45,663 bases of DNA from Microseira wollei NIES-4236 (GCF_020521235.1 NZ_BLAY01000076.1:1-45663); one strand, 5' to 3'; counted from the stretch's first letter, positions 1 to 8,125 are shown. Notes: generated by a model from the letters alone, not told the origin. Translations and numbers: made by a program.

Positions 1-349
1 GGCAGGATGCCCATCCCACAAGCAAGAATGGCAGGATGCCCATCCCACAAGCAAGAAGGGCAGGATGCCCATCCCACAAGCAAGAATGGCAGGATGCCCA
101 TCCCACAAGCAAGAATGGCAGGATGCCCATCCCACAAGCAAGAATGGCAGGATGCCCATCCCACAAGCAAGAAGGGCAGGATGCCCATCCCACAAGCAAG
201 AAGGGCAGGATGCCCATCCCACAAGCAAGAAGGGCAGGATGCCCATCCCACAAGCAAGAATGGCAGGATGCCCATCCCACAAGCAAGAAGGGCAGGATGC
301 CCATCCCACAAGCAAGAAGGGCAGGATGCCCATCCCACAAGAAAAATCT
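1..349. repeat. 29-bp tandem repeat array, about 12 copies
   Basis: The unit starts GGCAGGATGCCCATCCCACA and has a period of exactly 29 bp, with unit starts at 1, 30, 59 and so on to 320. The last unit degenerates after CACAAG. Units differ almost only at the last base (T or G). Each contains a small hairpin, GGATG-CC-CATCC. There are no spacers, so this is not CRISPR. Because 29 is not a multiple of three and the unit has no stop on the plus strand, all three forward frames stay open. The array runs off the left edge of the window and ends 11 bp before the acyl-CoA synthetase start. Confidence 0.95.
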
Positions 350-360
350 AATAAACAACT

Positions 361-1974
361 ATGACAAATTCTGTTTCCTATTCTTTTCTAACACCTCAAA
401 GTTTTCTCGACCGCAGTGCGACTGTGTTTCGGGATAAAGATGCCATTGTTTATCGCCAAAAACGGTGGACATATGCACAATTTGCCGCGCGTGTCAAGCA
501 ATTAGCTAGTGCCTTGGGAAAGTGGGGGATAAAGAAAGGCGATCGCATAGCTTTCATTTGTCCCAATATCCCGCCCATGTTGGAAGCGCATTTCGGCGTC
601 CCTCTCGCGGGAGGCGTTTTAGTTGCGATTAATATCCGCCTATCAGCTAACGATATTCGCTATATTTTAAACGACTCTGGAGCGCGTTTAGTTTTCGTCG
701 ATACGGAATTTTCCCACTTAGTCGCATCGGTACGAGAAGAACTCGAAACCGTTGAAGCAATTGTCAATATTGTAGATGAACAAGCGGAAATTCATGGCGA
801 ACAATTGCCCGGACTGGAATACGAAACCTTTCTGAATGAAGGCACAGCAGAAACAGTTTCATCTTGTTTAGAAGATGAAAACGACCTGATTTCTATTAAC
901 TATACCAGCGGCACCAGTGGAAAGCCCAAAGGCGTGATGTACAACCATCGCGGCGCATATTTGAACGCCTTGGGGGAAGCTTTAGAAGTGGGAATGAATA
1001 GTCAAAGCGTTTATCTGTGGACGCTGCCGATGTTTCATTGCAATGGATGGTGTTTTACTTGGGGAGTAACGGCGGTAGGGGGAACCCATGTTTGTTTGCG
1101 AAAGTTTTATCCGGAGACCGTAATTAATTTGCTCTGGAGTGAGGGGGTGACTCATTTTTGCGGTTCACCAACGATTTTGATCGTGTTAGTAAATGATAGA
1201 GCGATCGCCAAACTAACCCTATCCCATCCCTTGCGCGTCACCACCGCTGGCGCACCCCCATCGCCAACAATAATTCAAGCGATGGAAGAATTGGGAATTG
1301 AAATTACTCACACTTACGGTTTAACTGAAACTTACGGTCCTCATAGCATTTGCGAATGGCAAAAACCTTGGGATAATTTACCCATAGAAGAACGCGCCCG
1401 CCTCAAAGCGAGACAGGGAGTTCCTTATATCCATGCAGCAGAAATGCGCGTCGTAGATAAAGATATGAACGATATCCCCGCCGATGGCGAAACAATGGGC
1501 GAAGTTGTCATGCGGGGTAATAATGTGATGAAGGGTTATTTTAACGACCCGGAAGCGACTGCAAATGCCTTTCGCGGCGGATGGTTTCATAGCGGCGACT
1601 TAGCGGTAATGTATCCCGATGGGTATATTGAATTAAGAGATCGGGCAAAAGATATCATTATTAGCACTGGTGTAAATATCTCTACCATTGAAGTCGAACG
1701 GGCAATTTACAAACATCCCAATGTGTTGGAAGTTGCGGTTATTTCTATTCCCGATGAAACGAGGGGTGAAGTTCCCAAAGCTTTTGTGACTTTAAAACCG
1801 GATACTCATACGACGGAAAAGGAAATTCTTCACTTTTGTCGCCAGCATTTAGCACTTTTTAAATGTCCCAAATCTGTAGAATTTTGCGAATTGCCTAAAA
1901 CTGCAACGGGTAAAGTGCAAAAATATCTGTTGCGGGAAAAAGAATGGGCAGGTTATGACAAGCGCATTCATTAA
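361..1974 (+). CDS. Acyl-CoA synthetase (AMP-binding, AlkK/plant AAE-like)
   Basis: This is an adenylate-forming enzyme of 537 residues. It should activate a carboxylic acid to the acyl-AMP and then transfer it to CoA. The phosphate-binding loop YTSGTSGKPKG lies at residues 181-191. The A5 motif TYGLTETYGP starts near residue 318. The core WFHSGD motif and the hinge RAKDIIISTG follow, and the C-terminal catalytic lysine motif is PKTATGKVQK. The stretch after A5, with the motif ICEWQKPWDNLP, resembles medium-chain AlkK-type ligases and plant AAE enzymes rather than the usual cyanobacterial acyl-ACP synthetase. The start ATG lies 11 bp after the 29-bp repeat array and has no clear Shine-Dalgarno sequence, so the array probably contains or displaces its leader. 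The substrate cannot be read from the sequence. Family assignment is firm; chain-length preference is inference. Confidence 0.93.
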   Translation: MTNSVSYSFLTPQSFLDRSATVFRDKDAIVYRQKRWTYAQFAARVKQLASALGKWGIKKGDRIAFICPNIPPMLEAHFGVPLAGGVLVAINIRLSANDIRYILNDSGARLVFVDTEFSHLVASVREELETVEAIVNIVDEQAEIHGEQLPGLEYETFLNEGTAETVSSCLEDENDLISINYTSGTSGKPKGVMYNHRGAYLNALGEALEVGMNSQSVYLWTLPMFHCNGWCFTWGVTAVGGTHVCLRKFYPETVINLLWSEGVTHFCGSPTILIVLVNDRAIAKLTLSHPLRVTTAGAPPSPTIIQAMEELGIEITHTYGLTETYGPHSICEWQKPWDNLPIEERARLKARQGVPYIHAAEMRVVDKDMNDIPADGETMGEVVMRGNNVMKGYFNDPEATANAFRGGWFHSGDLAVMYPDGYIELRDRAKDIIISTGVNISTIEVERAIYKHPNVLEVAVISIPDETRGEVPKAFVTLKPDTHTTEKEILHFCRQHLALFKCPKSVEFCELPKTATGKVQKYLLREKEWAGYDKRIH

Positions 1975-1995
1975 TGATGCGACTCCTGTTTGTTT

Positions 1996-3120
1996 TTACC
2001 TACATAAACCTGCTTGTACTTTTTGACGAACTATCTCCTCTTCATTTTGATTTAGTTTGTAAGTCGAGAGGGTAATTCTTTCAGTTTTTTTGCGTTCAAT
2101 TGCATCAAGTAAATCCTTCAAGTTAACCACACCTTCAGTGGGATGCTTACCTTGCTTTTTCATCTGTAAAGCGGCACGGACTGCTGCATCAATTACTGCT
2201 TCTCGAATTTCCCGACCACAAACATCTTCAATTTGAGCTAGTTTTTCAACAGAAACATCAGCAGCTAGTGGTAATTGCTTGGGAAGATGGTGTCGCCAAA
2301 TTTCACGGCGACACTCTTCATCTGGCATAGGAAAATAGATATGGCGCACCCGCGTCTCAAAAGCTTTGTCGTAGTTTTCCACTAGATTGGTTGCGAAGAT
2401 GACAATCCCTCGAAACTGTTCTAAACAGATGAGTAACTGGCTACGCATTGAGTTAATAGCTTGTTCGGAACCAGATGTGACTTCTGTCAATCTTTTTGAG
2501 AGTAATGAATCTGCTTCATCGATGAATAAAACAGCATTAGATTGCTCGGCTGCATGAAAGATGGCTTTAAGATTTTTAGGCCCATCGCCATGAAACTTGC
2601 TCTCGATGTCGGCGTAGCTTGCTAGCAAAATTTGCTTTTCTAAGCGATGTGCGATCGCATGTGCAGCCAAAGTTTTTCCTGTTCCTGGTGAGCCATAAAA
2701 GTTTAACACTATGTGAGGATTCGGCTGAATTTTGTTGAGTCCCCAATTTTTGTAGACAATTGACTCTACTGCGATCGCATCAACAGCTGAAAGCAGATTG
2801 TCCATTACTGCTTCAGAAAGAACCAAATCATCGAAATTATAAAGTGGTTTTTGAACTGTATACTGAGAAGCGCGTTCTTCGAGTGATTTCTCGTCACTGT
2901 TTCGGCGTTGATTTTGATCGCCCAACAGCGCATTAACTAAACTGCTTTTTCCTTCATCACATTCACCCACAACAAAGATTTTTATACGAACATCTTCACA
3001 ACGAGTTTGATCCATAAAAGCGTTAATATCTCTGCAAAGTCTGGAGCGGAGAATGGCGGCTTCGGTTTCTGGCACATCATTGGGAACACCTTCTATATAA
3101 ATATCTCTTGTCTTACTCAT
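1996..3120 (-). CDS. AAA+ ATPase with an extra N-terminal GTPase-like P-loop
   Basis: Numbered from the ATG at 3120, the AAA+ module has Walker A GSPGTGKT at 143-150, Walker B VLFIDEAD at 197-204, sensor-1 ATN at 243-245 and second-region-of-homology arginines near 257-259. This is a complete classical AAA core with a C-terminal helical lid. Upstream, at residues 48-68, lies a second P-loop, IFVVGECDEGKSSLVNALLG, that looks like the G1 motif of a dynamin-type or Era-type GTPase. The rest of a G domain is missing, and AAA sequence begins within about 25 residues. I chose ATG 3120 because AAGAGGAAATC precedes it; an upstream ATG at 3192 would add 24 residues. The gene is last in a row with the two membrane proteins at 3226-4191. 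A remodelling or unfoldase role is likely from the family; the partner is unknown. Confidence 0.88.
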   Translation of the reverse strand: MSKTRDIYIEGVPNDVPETEAAILRSRLCRDINAFMDQTRCEDVRIKIFVVGECDEGKSSLVNALLGDQNQRRNSDEKSLEERASQYTVQKPLYNFDDLVLSEAVMDNLLSAVDAIAVESIVYKNWGLNKIQPNPHIVLNFYGSPGTGKTLAAHAIAHRLEKQILLASYADIESKFHGDGPKNLKAIFHAAEQSNAVLFIDEADSLLSKRLTEVTSGSEQAINSMRSQLLICLEQFRGIVIFATNLVENYDKAFETRVRHIYFPMPDEECRREIWRHHLPKQLPLAADVSVEKLAQIEDVCGREIREAVIDAAVRAALQMKKQGKHPTEGVVNLKDLLDAIERKKTERITLSTYKLNQNEEEIVRQKVQAGLCR

Positions 3121-3225
3121 TTTTTGATTTCCTCTTAGTAGGTGCCCAAGTTCTATTTTCATTAACTTCTGATTTAATACTGAATTACTCAAGCATACTC
3201 TGTATCACCAATTCAACATAAATTA

Positions 3226-3540
3226 CTACTGGTAAATCACCAGTTCAGCGTCACTGTGAGCATTAGCTATTTCTCGATCAATCAGATCGTATTTAATAGT
3301 TCTAGCCTCAACAATTTGGTGATTTTTTGTATTGAAAATTCCCTGAATTATTCTGTAATGACCAGATGATTGCTTCTCTTGTACGGTAAAAGCGATATCA
3401 TCTTGATCGACAATTAACGATTCTCTTTCAAGGAACCATCTGGTAATCTCATCTAAATTCAAGTAGGCGATATATACAATAGTGGCCCCCGTTGATGCCA
3501 CACATGCCCACATTATCATTGTCAATAAATTAAATGTCAT
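3226..3540 (-). CDS. Small single-pass membrane protein, unknown function
   Basis: This 104-residue protein has one hydrophobic segment near the N-terminus (about residues 4-26, LLTMIMWACVASTGATIVYI), then a soluble domain of about 75 residues. The C-terminal half, roughly residues 58-104, aligns by eye with the C-terminus of the adjacent 212-residue protein. Both have a basic or aromatic GHY/GYLF turn, an IF/VFL strand with a conserved QIV/QLV, an acidic helix and an acidic-hydrophobic end (DAELVIYQ versus DKDLIIVE). The start is well supported by GGAGG five bases upstream. It begins 12 bp after the preceding gene's stop, so the two are probably co-transcribed. I do not recognise a named family. 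Confidence 0.75.
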   Translation of the reverse strand: MTFNLLTMIMWACVASTGATIVYIAYLNLDEITRWFLERESLIVDQDDIAFTVQEKQSSGHYRIIQGIFNTKNHQIVEARTIKYDLIDREIANAHSDAELVIYQ

Positions 3541-3552
3541 GATGACCTCCTA

Positions 3553-4191
3553 TTACTCTACAATAATTAAATCTTTGTCGCCAAAGCTCTCATTTAACTC
3601 TTCATCAAATTGCTTGACTAATATCTGACGACCATAAGGAATGCCATTTTGTTTGCAGACAAGTTGGTTTTCCTTATCTAAAAATACCTGGGAAAACAGG
3701 TAGCCTTTTTTGCGATGGCTTCGCAGCATAGCTCCCTTTTTAATTCTTGGATCGGGAGGGCGTTCAGTTACGAAGTAGCGAATTGCTGTATCGTAATTCA
3801 TTATTTTACTAAAAGTAAATCTGAATAACCAGACTTTGTAAGTCAGTAGTTTCACAAAGTTATTTGTTATTTTAAATATATTTGTGCATTTTAACATGAA
3901 TTTTGATTGATTTAATACGTTATTCAAGTAATTATCATAACGTGAATATAGTTCTATTCCTAAAGTAAGTATATTCCATGTAGCATGATAAAATATATCA
4001 TAAAAATAAAATTGATCGCTAAGTTTAACACCTCGTATTTGGTAATATTTTAAAGCAGTATTATCCAGATAAAATTCCCTTATTAAATTTTCACGATAAC
4101 ACCAGATAGGTAAAATGTAGCGGCCTAAACTGGCGGGATACGTCCCCATCAACAGAGAGTAATTCCGAATCAGATGCCAAATTGTAGTCAT
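3553..4191 (-). CDS. Hypothetical protein sharing a C-terminal domain with its neighbour
   Basis: This 212-residue protein is rich in aromatic residues, especially Tyr and Phe, and AT-rich in its middle third. That suggests acquired DNA. Several moderately hydrophobic aromatic stretches (about 70-90 and 115-130) could associate with membranes, but none is a clean transmembrane helix. The last 60 residues resemble the C-terminus of the 104-residue protein downstream. The start is strongly supported: AAAGGAGGTCACC precedes the ATG and is a near-perfect anti-16S match. It is the first gene of a leftward row and is divergent from the NB-ARC gene across an intergenic region of about 370 bp. Function unknown. 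Confidence 0.7.
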   Translation of the reverse strand: MTTIWHLIRNYSLLMGTYPASLGRYILPIWCYRENLIREFYLDNTALKYYQIRGVKLSDQFYFYDIFYHATWNILTLGIELYSRYDNYLNNVLNQSKFMLKCTNIFKITNNFVKLLTYKVWLFRFTFSKIMNYDTAIRYFVTERPPDPRIKKGAMLRSHRKKGYLFSQVFLDKENQLVCKQNGIPYGRQILVKQFDEELNESFGDKDLIIVE

Positions 4192-4452
4192 TATGGTGAC
4201 CTCCTTTTATTTATCGGGTGCAGTTGAGTTTTTTATGCAATCAGTTAGCGGGACTCAGACAAAAACCAGCGTAAAATTGGCTTCAAACCCGGACGGGGAA
4301 GGACTTTTACCTCGAATTGGTATAAATCTAGTAACCATGAGGGTTTCAGGCATTTTTCAGCGAATTATTTCCATTACTCACATAAAAATGTCTAAGTCTC
4401 ATTAGTAGCTTATGTACAACAATAAACTGGTTGTTTCAGATAAACGGCTCAG

Positions 4453-4494
4453 TTTTGGCTCACATTTGGCTATCGCCTATCTACTGAGCCAAAA
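4453..4494. promoter_or_regulatory. Inverted repeat in the divergent intergenic region
   Basis: The arms TTTTGGCTCA (4453-4462) and TGAGCCAAAA (4485-4494) are exact reverse complements separated by 22 bp. They lie between the divergent AAA/membrane row and the NB-ARC gene. No T-tract follows, so it is not an obvious terminator. It could be an operator or an RNA hairpin in the NB-ARC leader. The rest of 4192-4557 shows no convincing gene. Confidence 0.5.
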
Positions 4495-4557
4495 TCGAGT
4501 CAAATGCTAAGCCAGAGGGGTTTAGCATTGACGTTATTAGTTTTACTCGTAAACAAA

Positions 4558-6456
4558 GTGGCTGTTACTCTTAAAGCGTCTCAAGCGGGACTACAAATTG
4601 TTGATCTGGCTAGAAGAAAGAAGGGCTGGAATAAAATTGCTGCTGTTTGGTGTAGTGCTGCCAACACTACACCAGCGACCTTGAAGCGGTTTTGGCGGGG
4701 GTTGCCAATTAATCAAGATGCCTTCGTTGAAATCTGTAAAGCTGTCCAAATTGAGAATTGGGAAGAAATTGTTGGCGACCAGTCAACTCAGCCAAGTACT
4801 ATACCAACTCAGCTAACTACTACACCTATAGTTTCTAATTCTGTCCCGCGTATCAACTGGGACGATGCACCGAAAGTATCTATTTTTTACAGACGTACCG
4901 AAGAATTGACCAAGTTAGAGCAATGGGTTACACAGGAGCGCTGTTCATTAGTAATGCTTTTGGGAATGGGAGGCATTGGTAAAACAACTCTGTCTCGAAT
5001 GCTTGTCCAACAAATTCAGAGTGAGTTCGAGTACATCATTTACCGCAGTCTCCGCCAAGCTCCACCTGTCCAAGAAATTTTAGCAGTCTTGCTACAATTC
5101 CTATCTCATCAGCAAGAAACTGATTTACCAGAAACTTTAGACAATAAAATATCCAGGCTGATTCAATATTTACAAGCTCATCGCTGTTTACTCATACTCG
5201 ATAACGCAGAGGCAATTCTGGAAACTGGTCAGCTAGCTGGACAATACCGGGATACCTATCGCAGCTATAGCACTCTACTAACACGGGTAAAAGAAAGCAA
5301 CCATCAAAGCTGCTTGGTGCTGATTAGTTCAGAGGAAGTCAGCTCATTACAGATAAATACCCTATCCGTCCATAGTATAGATTTAAAGGGATTGAATGAA
5401 ACAGATGCCAAGGAAATCTTTATAGCAAAAGGTTTCTCTGGCTCTGAGCCAGAATTAGAAAAAATAATTTCCTATTATGCTGGTCATCCATCATCCTTAC
5501 AGATAGCTGCTGACACGGTTTGGAGAATATCTCGTCACAATATTTCTGAATTTTTAGAAGCTGGAACCTTACTCTTGAATGAGGTTTGCTCTCTTTTAGA
5601 AAGGCATTTTAAGCGGTTGTCTGATTTAGAAAAAATAATTATGTATTGGCTAGTGCTTGAACCTAAGTCAGCCACGATAGCGAATATAGAAAAATTGAGA
5701 TATTTTTATACAGACATTTCAACCCAAGACTTAATCGAGGGTTTGCTCTCATTACAGAGACGCTCATTGATCGAACAAAGGTATGATATCAATGGTTCTG
5801 GCTTATATTTGCAACCCTTTGTCAGGGAATATGCAATTGAAAAATTTATTGAAGACATTCGTGAACAAGTATATAAGATTTCTGGAGCCTGTAAAATCAA
5901 GCGAATAGGAATTTTTCCAAGTTCTATCCAAGGCAATGTGGAGCAGCATCTAAGAGATGACGATATTCGTTTAATCAACGAAATGGTAGAAAGTAAAATT
6001 AGGGAAATACCTACCATTATCAGAAGTGAAGAAAGTGCTAAAGTCAAGCTAGAGCAAATATTCTCACTGACCTTAAAAGTTTCTCAAATCAAAAAACGAG
6101 GAAACATGACTAACCAAGATAACCAAGATCGGCGCGTTATTAAAATGGGTACGGGGAACTATTTTGAAGTTAGACGCGACTATATCCAAGGCAATTATAT
6201 CAATATGAGCCAGGATTTATCGCAAGCCGCAGCCCAAATTCAGCAACTTTTAAATCAACTGCAAAATCAGGGATACAGCCCAGAACAAGCTCAGGAACAA
6301 ACGGCAACTGATTTAGCAAATCAGGCTCGGAATAATTCTTCAGTTAAAGACAAGCTAGTTAAGTGGGGAGAATCTTTAAGTGGCACTGCTGCCACTACTA
6401 CTGTCACCGAGGTAGTTAAAATAGCTTTAAGACTGTTAGGATTGCCTTTGCCTTAA
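4558..6456 (+). CDS. NB-ARC (STAND) NTPase with N-terminal HTH-like domain
   Basis: This is a signal-transduction ATPase of the STAND class. The first 70 residues (LKASQAGLQIVDLARRKKGW onward, to ENWEEIVGD) are the helical DNA-binding-like domain common at the start of cyanobacterial NB-ARC proteins. The NB-ARC core follows, with P-loop GMGGIGKTT near 4963-4989 and Walker B LLILDN near 5190. The usual WD40 or TPR sensor repeats are missing. The C-terminus is instead a module of about 115 residues (GNYF, DYIQGNYINMSQDLSQAA, a Gln-rich helix, and a hydrophobic end in RLLGLPLP) seen in other cyanobacterial proteins. I chose GTG 4558 because homologs begin a few residues before LKASQ. An ATG at 4504 would add 18 hydrophobic residues. 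A conflict or defence role is inferred from the class. Confidence 0.85.
   Translation: MAVTLKASQAGLQIVDLARRKKGWNKIAAVWCSAANTTPATLKRFWRGLPINQDAFVEICKAVQIENWEEIVGDQSTQPSTIPTQLTTTPIVSNSVPRINWDDAPKVSIFYRRTEELTKLEQWVTQERCSLVMLLGMGGIGKTTLSRMLVQQIQSEFEYIIYRSLRQAPPVQEILAVLLQFLSHQQETDLPETLDNKISRLIQYLQAHRCLLILDNAEAILETGQLAGQYRDTYRSYSTLLTRVKESNHQSCLVLISSEEVSSLQINTLSVHSIDLKGLNETDAKEIFIAKGFSGSEPELEKIISYYAGHPSSLQIAADTVWRISRHNISEFLEAGTLLLNEVCSLLERHFKRLSDLEKIIMYWLVLEPKSATIANIEKLRYFYTDISTQDLIEGLLSLQRRSLIEQRYDINGSGLYLQPFVREYAIEKFIEDIREQVYKISGACKIKRIGIFPSSIQGNVEQHLRDDDIRLINEMVESKIREIPTIIRSEESAKVKLEQIFSLTLKVSQIKKRGNMTNQDNQDRRVIKMGTGNYFEVRRDYIQGNYINMSQDLSQAAAQIQQLLNQLQNQGYSPEQAQEQTATDLANQARNNSSVKDKLVKWGESLSGTAATTTVTEVVKIALRLLGLPLP
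6106..6456 (+). other. Possible internal start: separately translated C-terminal module
   Basis: Inside the NB-ARC gene, ACGAGGAAAC lies just before an in-frame ATG at 6106. A 116-residue product from there (MTNQDNQDRRVIKMGTGNYF onward) would be exactly the C-terminal module. The boundary between the NB-ARC region and the module coincides with this site. It may be a relic of fusion of two genes or a real second product. Confidence 0.35.
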
Positions 6457-6570
6457 TGTTTGGGACAGAATTGTAGGTCGGGTAGCATCCCAGCGAAACC
6501 CAACAAATTCAGGTTTATGTATGTAGGTGCGATCGTATTTGTCGAATTAAAGAGTGCGATCGCCTCTAAT

Positions 6571-6738
6571 TTATTCCTCATTTTCCATCAATTCATCTAT
6601 CAACTCACGCAAATCATCATACTGATAAGGAGGTTGCTTCCTCACTGCCAAAACAGTCAATAACTTTAGTTCTTCTTCGATCGCATACACAACTTGCCAA
6701 GACCATACCCTTTTGAGGTTCTGAATGCGAGAGCTTCG
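6571..6738 (-). pseudogene. Remnant of a RelE/ParE-like toxin gene
   Basis: The minus strand reads 55 codons, ending VWSWQVVYAIEEELKLLTVL, then a basic stretch and an acidic tail that stops at TAA (6571-6573). The VVYAIEEE and LLTVLAVRK strands resemble the last two strands of RelE/ParE-type toxins. There is no start codon. An in-frame TAG at 6739-6741 cuts it off exactly where the sequence changes to the transposon-like stretch upstream. No antitoxin gene is visible. Family assignment is tentative. Confidence 0.45.
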
Positions 6739-6741
6739 CTA

Positions 6742-7047
6742 GCCCTTGGCATATCGCTCTCCATTATCAATAATGCATGAAACCCAAGGTTCTGGCCTAT
6801 CCCTGGGTTTCGGTATACCGCTATTTGCACGTGCCATTGCTTTTAAGCCAAGAATTCAATCTTTACATCGTCGTGTTCTACCACTTAAACTACCGGAGCA
6901 TGTTGGGCGCTCCAGGCAGGCTACGATCCCGCATCCGACAATCTGAGACTCGTTGGCGAGCGCTTTGGCATCCAGCGGTGAATGCTGAGCTTGGAGTAAT
7001 AGTCTGAGGTTGAAACTGTGCCGATTCCGCTTAATTTTTATCTGCAT
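6742..7047 (-). mobile_element. Probable decayed TnpB/IS605-type 3' end
   Basis: The minus strand carries an open segment of 63 codons (6856-7047) whose middle reads SPLDAKALANESQIVGC. This resembles the variable C-terminal tail of cyanobacterial TnpB (OrfB) proteins. About 110 bp of conserved-looking non-coding DNA follows, with an 8-bp hairpin GAAACCCA (6779-6786) / TGGGTTTC (6804-6811), as expected for an IS200/IS605 right end and omega-RNA region. No TnpB catalytic domain remains. It abuts the broken RelE-like remnant, suggesting insertion into that gene. Recognition is by pattern only. Confidence 0.3.
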
Positions 7048-7393
7048 CTGTCTGGTAGGTCACAACCAGCGATCGCAGCAATTAAGCAAGCACGATTGAG
7101 ATTAAAATTTGAGTTTTAGCTTTGGATTACTCCTGTCTTTTAATATAGCGCAAACCTTCTAAAAATGCAAGTAAAAAAACCCCAGTTTCTTCAATAATAC
7201 CTGAGCCAATTTTCTGAAACGCCCACCCACATGCTAAAGCATGGGGCTACACAAACAAAGCCCGCAAGGCAAGGGCTTAAATTCTTACTTACAGCCCGCG
7301 CAGGCGGGCTTTGTTTGTATAGCGACACCCTTAAGGGTGTCGCATTTTGGCAAAGGTATTATTCCAGAAAGCGAGTTTTAAACTTAAATTAAA
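7048..7393. repeat. Gene-free stretch with GC-rich hairpin repeats
   Basis: No gene is seen. At 7208-7345 there are hairpins related to those at the right end of the window. One is a GCCCGC/GCGGGC stem followed by TTTGTTT. Another is a perfect 22-bp palindrome, GCGACACCCTTAAGGGTGTCGC, at 7322-7343. The stem near 7290-7315 could end transcription of the leftward or rightward genes. Confidence 0.7.
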
Positions 7394-8125
7394 TTACCCC
7401 AGCAAATACTGAAACATGCTTGCCGAAATATGCTGCTGTTGGGCTTCCGTATTATTCGCTTCCTCGCGGGCGAATTTAACCGCTTGACTCAGCTTTTCAA
7501 TGCGCTCCAACAGTTCTTTAATCCGCGTCGCAGGCATCGCACCAGAAAACTTCACCGTGCGCCAATATCCCACGGTCACATCTTCGTAATAAACCTCAAC
7601 TTGAGCCGGGTGTTTATCCGTCGCTTCGGCTTTTACATGGTTGCGCGGAATTTTCTTGGTTTTGAGCGTTTGAATAGCTTCTGTTGCCCAGCAATCTGCT
7701 GAATTATCAAACGTCCAAGTTTCGGAAGCGTCCAAAACCGGCAGCTTTTTAATAAATGCCTGCAACTCTACCAACTGCTTTTCCAGAAACAGCAAATACG
7801 CAACTGGCACTTGAGTCAAAACAATTTGACCATCCACAACAACATCCGCCCGCGCGTGGCAATTTACCCAGTCTTTTGTTGCCGTTACGTCAAACAATTT
7901 GGTCAAAACTTCCACCGTTTGGCGCAGCACTTCTTCTGCCTTCACTTGCACCCGATTCGACTCAGGTGGCAGTTGTTCGCCTTCCTCATCTTTGGGACGA
8001 TAAGTGCGAGCAATTCCGCTAAACAATGCAGGCTTTTGTAGCGTTTGCTGAATCCCTGTCAGTTCTTGTACTGACTTGCTTTTAATGCCTTTTTCAATCG
8101 CAATAATTTGGTTCAGGCGTGCCAT
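7394..8125 (-). CDS. Conserved protein of a family best known in Streptomyces
   Basis: This 243-residue soluble protein has long conserved blocks: MARLNQIIAIEKGIKSKS, YRPKDEEGEQLPPES, RVQVKAEEVLRQT, LFDVTATKDWVNCHARADVV, VAYLLFLEKQLVELQ, PRNHVKAEATDKHPAQVEVY and YWRTVKFSGAMPA. I recall nearly the same blocks in a conserved actinobacterial family of about 240 residues and unknown function (probably the one called DUF7873). The similarity is high for a cyanobacterium-actinomycete comparison, suggesting horizontal transfer. The start is well supported by AAAAAAGGAGG six bases upstream. The gene stands alone, flanked by repeats. No catalytic motif can be named; the C-terminus is a coiled-coil-like helix (KELLERIEKLSQAVKFAREE). 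Confidence 0.85.
   Translation of the reverse strand: MARLNQIIAIEKGIKSKSVQELTGIQQTLQKPALFSGIARTYRPKDEEGEQLPPESNRVQVKAEEVLRQTVEVLTKLFDVTATKDWVNCHARADVVVDGQIVLTQVPVAYLLFLEKQLVELQAFIKKLPVLDASETWTFDNSADCWATEAIQTLKTKKIPRNHVKAEATDKHPAQVEVYYEDVTVGYWRTVKFSGAMPATRIKELLERIEKLSQAVKFAREEANNTEAQQQHISASMFQYLLG

Noticed and set aside
1-349. CRISPR array
   Set aside because: The 29-bp units are contiguous with no unique spacers and no cas genes.
36-437. Repeat-encoded proteins in three overlapping frames
   Set aside because: Openness follows from a stop-free 29-bp unit. No start signals, and the frames end at unrelated positions.
4193-4405. Small gene between the divergent operons
   Set aside because: Its start overlaps the strong ribosome site of the opposite gene and no family features are seen.
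6820-6900. Possible tRNA on the minus strand (GTTTAAGTGGTAGAAC resembles a D-arm)
   Set aside because: No anticodon stem, T-arm or acceptor pairing follows.
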